This document shows, in pieces, positions 6,548-14,057 of a stretch of 16,112 bases of DNA. The DNA comes from Baffinella frigidus. Taxonomy: Eukaryota; Cryptophyceae; Cryptomonadales; Baffinellaceae. The notes under the pieces are model-generated. The model was not told where the DNA came from. It did not search any database and saw nothing but the letters and a program-made list of their open reading frames with translations. Position 1 is the stretch's first letter. Every line of letters starts with the position of its first letter. Where the stretch lies: positions 1 through 16,112 of the forward strand of contig MU646657.1 of NCBI GenBank assembly GCA_026770585.1, written 5' to 3'. The position numbers and the translations under genes were made by a program.

Positions 6548-7039
6548 AACAATGCGGGACCCTAGAGACAGGCCTACTGCAGGCGCCCTTCCAGCACACG
6601 GCACACCAATGCTTCTGAAACCCCACCAACGAGCCAACGAGCGTGCATCCTATTCCCGGCAGACATTTCGAGGGCGCGGTTTCCTGGGACGCGCCTGCCT
6701 TCTACTGCAAAGCCCCAGAGGAAGTCTCAAAATTCTTGGACACGACACTAAAATTACTTGTAGGTTACCTTTTGACGAATTTTGGTCACGTCCTTGATTG
6801 TGAAAATTGCCTTTTGAGGAGAAAATGGCTCAAAAGTATAGGACACCAGAGTGTCCGCTACTTTTTGACACTTCCCCTGGGGCGTTTCAGTAGTTCCCTG
6901 ATTGGCTGATGCTCATGGAAGCCTCGAAATGTCTGCCGGGAATAGGATGCACGCTCGGTGGTGGGGTTTCAGATGCATTGGTGTGCCGTGTGCTGGAAGG
7001 GCGCCTGCAGTAGGCCTGTCTCTAGGGTCCCGCATTGTT
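6548..7039. mobile_element. Long inverted repeat, arms of about 120 bp around a 249-bp centre
   Basis: Left arm 6548-6672 and right arm 6922-7039 are reverse complements with few changes; the left arm has an extra 8-bp tandem copy of AACGAGCC. The centre is AT-richer with no convincing frame. Either a foldback element or an inverted duplication. Open frames in the arms mirror each other and are not genes. Confidence 0.85.
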
Positions 7040-7201
7040 GAACATGGCCCTCGAAACGGAAGGATGGGAGGGGAGGCTGTTGATGGCAGCGGGTTCCAGA
7101 AGACATGTCCAGGGTGTGGTTTCCGGAGACGACCCTGTTTCGAAGCGTAATACACGCACTTACCCTCCATTCCCTGGATGGTCGATACGCTTGGGAGGCG
7201 G
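7040..7201. other. Stretch next to the long inverted repeat
   Basis: 7088-7140 (AGACATGTCCAGGGTGTGG...) loosely resembles 6660-6710 (AGACATTTCGAGGGCGCGG...) in direct orientation, so it may be a decayed part of the same element. No gene. Confidence 0.4.
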
Positions 7202-7340
7202 CCCCTTAGGAGCGACCGAAGATATTTCCCCCCGGATTCTCGGGGGCGATTCTGGTTGGAATCCATAGCAATGGATAAGATTCTAGTACAAATAGTTTAG
7301 ATGGACTGCATCCGTGAAGACCTTGGTGGCTGCTAAGTGG
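7202..7340. mobile_element. Hairpin element, CCCACTTAGCAG family, copy 2
   Basis: CCCCTTAGGAGCGACCGAAG at the left, GGTGGCTGCTAAGTGG at the right, and GATTCTAGTACAAATAGTTT AGATGGACTG inside match the copy at 6059-6198. The central palindrome is replaced by a short CCCCC...GGGGG inverted repeat. Confidence 0.7.
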
Positions 7341-7397
7341 AAGGCTGAGAGGCGGGGGCGCGGGGAGGCTGGGAGGCGGGAGGCTAGGAGGCGGGGT

Positions 7398-7615
7398 TTA
7401 GGGTTTAGGGATTAGTCAGTGTTGAGTGTTTAGTGTTCAGTGTCTGGGGTTTAGGTTTTAGAGTTCAGAGTTTTTGAGGTTTAGTGTTTAGTGTTTTGTG
7501 TTTTGTGTTTATGGTTTATGGTTTATGGTTTATGGTTTAAATGGTTTATGGTTTATGGTTTATGGTTTATGGTTTATGGTTTATTGTTTATGGTTTAAAG
7601 TTTGGGGTGTAGGGT
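7398..7615 (-). repeat. Heptamer array, TTTAGGG grading into TTTATGG
   Basis: TTTAGGG and GTTTAGTGT units, then about a dozen TTTATGG units (7508-7600), then TTTAGGG again. It adjoins the stop codon of the SPC3 gene at 7616, so it is probably its 3' untranslated or downstream region. Confidence 0.9.
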
Positions 7616-9362
7616 TTAGGGGGTGGAACCGGCCCGACGTTGGCGGGAGATGATTCCGACGATAGGCATCGTGCACCTGGTTTAGGGTTTGGTTTAGGGT
7701 TTGGGGTTCAAGGTTTAGGGTTTAGGGTCTAGGGTCTAGGGTCTAGGGTTTAGGGATTTGGGATTATGGGGTTGGGGTTTGGGGTTTGGGGTTTGGGGCT
7801 TGGGGTTTGGGGTTTGGGGTTTGGGGTTTGGGGTTTGGGGTTCCGGGTTTCGGGTTTAGGGTTGAGGGTGCACCAGTTGAGGACGAGCTTGACAGGGCCT
7901 TCGGAGCCCCGGATGCCCCTCCCCTGGTCTATCAGAGGGTACTCGTTGTGGTGCCGCGGGAGCAGCATCGTTTGCGCGCGCCCCACCGTCAGCTCCGCGT
8001 GCTGCGAACGAAGAGGTGGTTAGGGGTGCTGCGAACGAAGAGGTGGTTAGGGGTGCTGCGAACGAAGAGGTGGTTAGGGGTTTGCCACACCACAGGGTTC
8101 CTCGCTCATACGAAACCGCACTCCCCTATGACCCTACAGGACCCCTATGCCTAGGACCCTACAATGGTCCCTAGAGGGTGGCCATTTTCTGATGATCGAA
8201 AACCCAGGTATGTAGGGGTTTGCCACTGTACAGTACAGGGGCACCTCACTCATAAGAAACGCCCACCCGCCTAGGACTACTATAGGGCCCTAGGCATGGT
8301 CCTACTGAAGGGTCCTAAGGGGTGGCTGTTTCTTATGAGCGAGGCACCCCTGTACGCCACACCACAACTGTCGCAGCCTCGGGGCGAGTCGCAGGGATCC
8401 CCGTATCAAGCGTCCGTACAAATCCGCCCTCCTTAAACGTGCAAATTGCTTTAGTTAGCAGGGCCAGGCTGGCTGGCTGGCTGAGGGTAGCCACGACGAC
8501 CACACCACGTACCCAGTGACAGCCACACAGACCAAGCCACCCCAAAGCGCGTCGCAACGATCGACAATGCTGACCCTTGGGGCCTACCGAGCGTCAGCCA
8601 CGAGGACCACGCCACGTACCAGGCGTTAAGCCAAACACCAAGCGTGAGACCCGCACCAAGCGTCAGCCACGCGCCACGAGCCACGCCGGGTGTGTGTGAG
8701 GGAGGGTGTCGGGTGTGTGTGAGGTTTTGTACCCAAAACCCTCACACGACACCCTCCCTCACACACACCCGACACCCTCCCTCACAAACACCCGACCCTC
8801 AAACGGCCTTCTCGCGCCATGGCACCCTGCGATATGCTGGAGCCAAGCACACTACCAGCGGAGTGTCCACTCCGGTGTGGATGTTGATTGTCCCACCCAC
8901 GTACCTCTCTCCTGCAGGGAGCACGGGGCAACGCGGTGTGTGTGGGGAGGGTTTAGGGTTTAGGGTTTAGGGTTTAGGGTTTAGGGTTTAGGGTTTAGGG
9001 TTTAGGGTTTAGAGTTTAGGGTTTAGGGTTTAGGGTTTAATGTTTAGGGTTTAGGATTTAGGGTTTAGGGTTTATGTTTTGGGATTTCATACCTTAACGT
9101 CTTCGATGATGTAGTCCCAGATGACAACCTGGTTGCACCCCTCTAGTGTGGATTGCACGAAGAGCGAAAGAGAGAGCGAAAGAGAGAGCGAAAGAGAGAG
9201 CGAAAGAGGGAGGGAGGGAGGGAGGGAGGGAGGGAGGGAGAGAGGGAGGGAGGGAGCGAGAGGAAGAAGGAATACCTTGACGTCTTCGATGATGTAGTCC
9301 CAGATGACCACCTGGTTAACCTGGTTCAGCTCCGTCTTGTACTGCGCACACACGAGAGACAC

Positions 9363-9411
<49 letters not shown>

Positions 9412-11295
9412 AGAGGGAGAGAGTGAGAGAGTGAGAGAGAGTGAGAGAGAGAGAGCGCGAACGAACGAGAGATAGAGAGAGAGAGAGAAATAGATATATA
9501 GAGAGAGCGGAACGTCCAGGACACGCGCGAAAAACACGCGTTGATGACGGATCGAAACCAACATGGCCACGCATCAACTTCTTTCTTGTCAGCATCTTTC
9601 TTGTCAGCATCTTTCTTGTCAGCATACATGCTTCTCGCACCCTTCTCGTCAGCAATGTTGATCCGCATGATTGCGATCGCGCATAATTATTCAGTAACGC
9701 TGATTGCAATGGTGATTTGCAATCAACATTACTGTCGCCTCACCCGATGCGCCAAAGGTGCGATAAATAGTAGGGCCGGGGGGGGTCCCGTCCTCTCCAC
9801 CGCCCCCTGGCCCCACCCCCTCCACACCGCCCACACCAACAGCTAGGTGGTCGTCTCTGAGTAAGCGCAGAGTTGGCAACTCTTATATGCGGAGGCCTTC
9901 GTGTCAACCGATTTCGTGTCACCATCTTGCTTGTCAACATACATGATTCCTGTTACGCATGTCACTGCATCATCCACTAGGGATGCGCTGACCCCTCGCT
10001 TCACCCCCTGGCCTAGCGGCGCCAAAACAAAACTCCTCACAGAAGCATCGCGCCGTGAGGCTGAGGTGCTTCTCAGCAAACACTTGATTGATTTGATCTC
10101 CTAAGGAGACCTAGCTCTGTTTCACTCGGGTTGACTAAATCGATTGTGTCCTTTTATTCGACCCAAATCGTCAAAAGTCTATTTTTTCAAGGGAATTTAT
10201 CAACTTTTGGCGAACCGTTGCGATTTGGGCTCGACAAATTGTCGAGCCCGATTCAAGTGGAACAGAGCTAGGAGACCCGCGGGCGAACACTGCCTACAAA
10301 CGATCCCCGACATCGCACCGGCGACCCACACCCTAAAACCTGGACCCTAAAACCTAAACCCGAAACGCCCTCAACCCAGAGGACCATCGCGCCTGCCGGA
10401 GACTGAGAGTTGGGATGCGTGCGGCCACGGAAAGAGGATGAGGGGGGAGGGGTTCTGACTGAAGATGGGGGCTGCAAAGCAAGTGTGTGTTAAACAACAC
10501 ATAGAACCGGTCGTTAAACATGTAGAAATTTCAGGGTATGGAGGAGGGACGGCGCGCCTAAGCAGTCACAAAAGGGGAAAAGATGGGTGAGGGTTTCAGC
10601 CGGAACATGGCGGCTACACGCAGATCTAGGTATTTTTGTTGCAGAATCAGGAGGTGGGGAGAACCTCAGCAGTCACAAAGAGGAAGATGAGCTTGGTGTT
10701 CCACGTGAAGAGGGTGCGGAAATCCGCCGCCATGTCGAACATCACACGCGCCTCCGCGTTGGGCCGCTTCGGCCTGCCGCACCCCGGACACGTCAGGGCC
10801 AGCCATGCTTCCCTCGGGCTGCGCTGCGAGCACACGGGGTCCGGCTCGTGGGCAGTGCGTCCCCGCGGCTACCACGCCTGCATGCAGCTCGCTGTCTCCC
10901 CCCAACCGCCCTGGGCGTCTCTGCCGCACGAGCGGAGACGCGCCAGAGCTCTCGGGCAGGGGAGGGGGTAGCGCTGGTGACGTGAACTGCGGTGGAGGGC
11001 AGGCGCACCCGGATCCCGGCAGGCGGTTGAGCTTGACATTGTCGATCGTTGCGACCGGCTGCGGGTCCAAAATGGACACCTGCGAGCAAAACGGCGCGTC
11101 AGCGCAGGGAGCGCGGCGGAGACCCACCCCCGGCATAACACAGCATGCAGACATGCGGACATGAGCCGGTGCCCAGGGGAACAGAACAGGGTTGGGGCGG
11201 GCAGGTACCGAGAGGGCGTTGAGCGCAGATAGTACGGCAAGAACCGTCACAGTGAAGGTGAAGATGGCATTCAGCCGGAACGTCCAGGAGTGCAT
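7616..11295 (-). CDS. SPCS3: Signal peptidase complex subunit 3 (SPC22/23 family), six exons, complete
   Basis: Exons in order: 11209-11295, 11009-11079, 10665-10773, 9276-9341, 7874-8001, 7616-7676. All introns are GT...AG with matching phases (0, 2, 0, 0, 2), giving 173 residues; the family is about 165-180. The protein is a single-span ER membrane protein of the complex that removes signal peptides; it stabilises the catalytic subunits from the lumenal side. The N-terminus MHSWTFRLNAIFTFTVTVLA starts the membrane span (about residues 8-28). Conserved lumenal motifs: M-F-D-M-A-A-D-F-R-T-L-F-T-W-N-T-K-L-I-F-L-F-V-T-A-E; Y-K-T-E-L-N-Q-V-N-Q-V-V-I-W-D-Y-I-I; Y-P-L-I-D-Q-G-R-G-I-R-G; L-V-L-N-W-C-T-M-P. 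The first ATG (11295) matches the plant start. The TAA stop lies in a heptamer array. Identification rests on remembered family consensus. Confidence 0.93.
7677..7873 (-). repeat. Intron 5 of SPC3: TTTAGGG/TTTGGGG array flanked by GTGCAC
   Basis: The 197-base intron is almost wholly heptamers, TTTAGGG and TTTGGGG variants (C-rich in the sense strand). GTGCAC occurs at its 5' end in the sense strand (7868-7873, including the donor GT) and again as the first six bases of exon 6 (7671-7676). The acceptor is the CCAG ending CCTAAACCAG. Confidence 0.9.
7999..8079 (-). repeat. Three tandem copies of the exon-5 acceptor (27-bp unit)
   Basis: GTGCTGCGAACGAAGAGGTG GTTAGGG repeated three times without change (7999, 8026, 8053). 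In the sense strand each unit holds ACCTCTTCGTTCGCAG|CAC, a complete 3' splice site plus the first codon of exon 5. Only the last copy in sense order (exon start at 8001) gives an open frame; the others add CAC CCC TAA. Confidence 0.92.
8091..8218. mobile_element. Hairpin MITE-like element (CTACAGGGG family), degenerate
   Basis: GGGTTCCTCGCTCATACGAA at the left, CCTAGGACCCTACAATGGTC in the core and ATTTTCTGATGATCG at the right. Within intron 4 of the SPC3 gene, next to a better copy at 8233. Confidence 0.6.
8233..8355. mobile_element. Hairpin MITE-like element (CTACAGGGG family), best-preserved copy
   Basis: GTACAGGGGCACCTCACTCA TAAGAAAC at the left, inverse at the right (GTTTCTTATGAGCGAGGCAC CCCTGTAC), about 33 bp arms with two or three changes. 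The core has CTATAGGGCCCTAGG and GAAGGGTCCTA. 123 bp, in intron 4 of the SPC3 gene. Confidence 0.9.
8585..8950. repeat. Diverged copy of the region upstream of the SPC3 start
   Basis: Shares with 11300-11545, in the same order: ACCAAGCGTCAGC, CCACGCGCCACGAGCCA, CTTCTCGCGCCAT, and a CCCAC..CCT(C)TCCTGCA(G/C)GGA.CACGG..CAACG block. Similarity is patchy. Function unknown; it lies in intron 4. Confidence 0.55.
8688..8790. repeat. Hairpin made of GTGTGTGTGAGGGAGGGTGT minisatellite arms
   Basis: Left: GGGTGTGTGTGAGGGAGGGT GTCGGG repeated, ending GAGGTTTTGT. Right: ACAAAACCCTCACACGACAC and repeated CCCTCCCTCACACACACCCG. The arms pair across about 14 bases, giving a stem of about 40 bp. Confidence 0.85.
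8947..9082 (-). repeat. TTTAGGG array in SPC3 intron 4
   Basis: About 19 near-perfect TTTAGGG units. C-rich in the sense (minus) strand. It ends next to the partial exon copy at 9093. Confidence 0.97.
9093..9135 (-). pseudogene. Partial copy of SPC3 exon 4 (3' part with donor)
   Basis: In sense this reads N-Q-V-V-I-W-D-Y-I-I-E-D-V-K followed by GTATGA, like the end of exon 4 at 9276-9318 followed by GTATTC. Two of 43 bases differ, both synonymous (GTG/GTT, GTC/GTT). Upstream of the shared part the sequence is unrelated and no acceptor is apparent. It lies about 140 bases downstream of exon 4 inside intron 4. Confidence 0.9.
9158..9268 (-). repeat. GAGCGAAA / GAGG microsatellite
   Basis: AGAGAGCGAAAG units four times, then GGGA repeats. 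CT-rich in the SPC3 sense strand. It separates exon 4 from its partial copy. Confidence 0.95.
9365..9520 (-). repeat. (GA)n tract upstream of the exon-4 acceptor
   Basis: About 150 bases of GA with minor interruptions. In the SPC3 sense strand it is CT, beginning some 25 bases before the acceptor GTGTGCGCAG at 9342, so it is an exceptionally long polypyrimidine tract. Confidence 0.95.
9577..9626. repeat. 15-bp tandem repeat TCTTTCTTGTCAGCA
   Basis: Three identical 15-bp units; the opposite strand reads D-A-D-K-K. A related sequence (CATCTTGCTTGTCAACATACATG) lies at 9922-9945, matching the end of this block (GCATACATG). Inside SPC3 intron 3; no coding role supported. Confidence 0.85.
10111..10271. 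mobile_element. CTAGCTCTG MITE with 5-bp target duplication GAGAC
   Basis: Left CTAGCTCTGTTTCACTCGGG, right the inverse of CTAGCTCTGTTCCACTTGAA. Flanked by GAGAC at 10106-10110 and 10272-10276. The interior has CCCAAATCG/CGATTTGGG pairing and GGGCTCGACAA/TTGTCGAGCCC around one base. 161 bp, non-coding, in SPC3 intron 3. Confidence 0.88.
10557..10573 (-). pseudogene. Short copy of the donor edge of SPC3 exon 3
   Basis: CCTAAGCAGTCACAAAAGG corresponds to CCTCAGCAGTCACAAAGAGG at 10664-10683. In sense it reads TTTGTGACTGCTTAGG, against TTTGTGACTGCTGAGG at the end of exon 3. GAG has become TAG, and GTTCTC has become GCGCGC, so the donor is lost. Confidence 0.55.
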
Positions 11296-11813
11296 CCTGC
11301 CACGTACCAAGCGTCAGCGCCAAGCCTCAGCCCTGTACCAAGCTTCCGCCACGCGCCACGAGCCATGCCGAAACCCACCCTCACACTCTCTTCTCGCGCC
11401 ATCTCAACCTCTAAAATGGTCGATCCCAGCTCCGCTCCGTGCCCAGGCTGAGGATCTTGAAAATCGCACCCACACACCTGACCTCTGTCCTGCACGGAAC
11501 ACGGTTCAACGAGTAGTGCGCGCGGGGGGGCGCTTACTTGGATGGGGCCTGGTCCAGGCAGTCGCAGCTGAGGAAAAGAGCTGCTTCTGCTCACACGCAG
11601 CGCTGACTCCTAGAGGGTGCCCTCACACGAACGTACAGGTTTCCTCCGCCGAAGCCTCGGAAAGGAGAAGGTAGGGGAGAGCGGCGGCCGTGATCCTCGC
11701 GGAAGGATCAAAGTTGCCAAAAGTTGACTTTTGGCGTCACTTTTCTGTGACCCGGGCGCTCGTTCTCTGCTCTCTCCCTCCGGCCAGGGCGCCAGCAAAC
11801 GGTATCTCTGAAG
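11296..11813. promoter_or_regulatory. Head-to-head intergenic region of the SPC3 and OTUD6-like genes
   Basis: 518 bases between divergent start codons, presumably holding both promoters. No TATA box could be fixed. It includes the 11300-11545 block related to 8585-8950. AAAGTTGCCAAAAGTTGACT with TTTTGGCGTC at 11710-11735 is a repeated AAAGTTG motif close to the OTU-gene side. Confidence 0.5.
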
Positions 11814-14019
11814 ATGGCGGCGGCACGCAAAGCGGCGATGAGCCTCATGGCCGAGATGGATTCTGACGACGACACTCCCCCGCCTGCGAAGCCCCAGGAG
11901 GAGGCCAAACCCGCCGGGGATGTTGAGGCCGCGACGGCGAAGCTGGGGGCGATGAGCACCAAAGGTGCCAAGAGATTCCCAGACGGTCTCCATTGCTGCA
12001 GTCTGCTCGTGCCCCTTGAAGAGCTCATGGGGCACGCCGACTCCTGGTTCGTGTTGCCACCGCCTGGCTGAGGGAGCCTCTGGGGTGCCCGGATCCTGTG
12101 AAGGGCGCGAATCCTCAGACTCTTCGTCCACCCCAGAACGGGTTTGGCGGCATCAACGTCATCGCCGCCCCGTGCTCCTGATCCCCACAGTTTCTTTGCC
12201 AGCCGGGTTCCTTCGCAGTGTAGATTACATGTCATTCCTGATCAGACCAGGGTTTTGTGGTGATCTGATCAGATCACCACGGGGAGAGCGCCTCTCCTGG
12301 GGAGAAGAGAGCACTTCTCCAGGGGTCTTCACCATACCCAAGCCAAGAATGCGTCGAACTGACCTGGCTGCGCTGCAAGCGACGCGCCGAACTGGCCTGG
12401 ATGCGTTGGCGCACGACCCAGGCACTCAGGAAATTGTAAGGAAAGGAGTTATCGGCAGTGATCGGCTGACCGATAAGTGCCAATAAATCCGATGAGGGAT
12501 CAGCTCAAGTCCGATACAACAACCCTATACCGTACCGCACTCGCGTGCTTGGCCATGCACCCCCATTCCACCAGCCATCCGGAGTTTACCAGATCAGGAT
12601 GATGACCCTGTAGTAAATTTCACAGGAGGTACCCCTCAGACGTGTTCCTCTGGGGGGGAGGAAATAGTGATCTCCACCCCGATCTGGTTCGCTTCAGGTG
12701 GCTGGTGGTTCCCACCTTCACTTATCTCCTTGGCGGGCAGATTCATAGTGACGCAACCCAGGGTGAGTTTTGTAAAGCAACTCGTTCTGGTACACATTAT
12801 AAAACGAGACCTCGTTTAAAACGGACTTGATTTTTTTAAAAAGTTTAAAGCGATCTTTATTTAATAATTTGTACCAAGAACGAGTTGCTTTACAAAACTC
12901 ACCCTGGGTTGCGTCACTATTAAGATGGCGGCGCAGCCACGGAGGAGACAGCCGACAAGGAGGAGAACGAAGGCGGCGCAGCCATGGCGGAGAAAGTCGA
13001 ACCCACCTGAACGTGTGCCTAAACCTTTGGCTGGCACATGGTGGCGCAGCTACGGAGGAGAAAGCCGGCAAGGAGGAGAAACAAGAGCCGTCGGGCGGCG
13101 GAGGGTTCTACGGGGGTGGCGGGGGAGGAGGGGGGAAGAAGAAGTCACGGCAGGCGAAACGCAAGGTCTAGCGCTGCCTCAGTTTTTTTTTCTGGCTCGT
13201 CCTTAAAAGGATTTAAGGGTAGAAGGCCAGTACAAAAGGGCGAATAGAAAGCCTTTAGGACGAGCCGGAATAACATTCAGGCAGAGCTAGAAGGTCTAGC
13301 GCTGCCCCAGTCTATTTGGTCACGCCAATTTGGTCAGATCAGGCTCGTTCCCGCTCCAATGCCGGCGGATTTGTACCACATACCCAGGATGTCAACTTGA
13401 GAATAGTCTGTCAACCCGACCGAGACAGAGCTAGAACGTAGGCTCCCGTTCTCCTCCCTTGGCAAGTGGTCATCGATGCTTGAACTGTACCAGGACTGTG
13501 CGTGACGTGACGGGCCTCCACACACAGCGGGCTACGAAAGGATTTTCGGGCTCTGAGAGCCCGAGTTTCCGTTTCCTTATCCGTAGGAACCTATGTCCCT
13601 ACGGATTGCCTACCGTAGGGTCCCAGGTCTTATCTCTGAAGGATTGTTCGAAATCCCTTGGAAGTCCGCTGTGTGGGTACCCTAAACCCTAAACCCTAAA
13701 CCCTACACCCTAAACCCTGAACCCGGAACCCTTAACCCCAAACCCTCACCACCAAACCCTAACCACCAAACCCTAAACCCTAAACCCTGCACTCTGAACC
13801 CCAAACCTCACACCCGAAACTCTAAATCCTAAACCCTCAATCCCAAACCACACACCCTAAACCCCAAACCGTAAACCCCAAACCCTAAACACTACACCCT
13901 CAACGCACAGGAGGGCAAAACGGATGAGGAGAAGCGGCGGCGGGAGGAGGCTGAGGCATCGATGAAGGTGAGGGAGGGAGGGAGGGAGGGAGGGAGGGAG
14001 AGAGATAGAGACAGACAGG

Positions 14020-14057
<38 letters not shown>

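Noticed and set aside
7750-8154. Open frames on both strands giving GFRVWGLG-type and NPKPQTP-type proteins
   Set aside because: Translations of TTTGGGG heptamers. Only 7874-8001 on the minus strand is real exon; the tail is kept solely as a possible intron-retention product.
9087-9668. 193-codon minus-strand frame with long Ser-Leu runs
   Set aside because: It is the GA microsatellites read as CT, joined to true SPC3 exon 4 and its partial copy; the frame is not one exon.
10603-10624. TTCAGCCGGAACATGGCGGC as a mix of SPC3 exon 1 (inverted) and OTU exon 1 start
   Set aside because: Each match is about 12 bases, short enough for chance in GC-rich DNA; not counted among exon-edge copies.
10587-10985. 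Plus-strand frame of 132 codons
   Set aside because: Antisense to SPC3 exon 3 and intron 2; no splice or family support.
10666-11310. 214-codon minus-strand frame
   Set aside because: It begins with SPC3 exon 1 but continues through introns 1 and 2 in wrong frames for exon 3; the spliced model explains the conserved parts.
11610-12235. Minus-strand frames of 173-175 codons
   Set aside because: Antisense to OTU exon 1, which has a coherent start, donor and phase; GC-rich sequence gives long chance frames on the other strand.
12924-12938. AAGATGGCGGCGCAG as an alternative OTU start codon resembling AAGATGGCGGCGGCACG at 11811
   Set aside because: The ATG frame is not the frame of exon 2 and the similarity is explained by Ala-rich codons; the segment is better read as an acceptor-edge copy.
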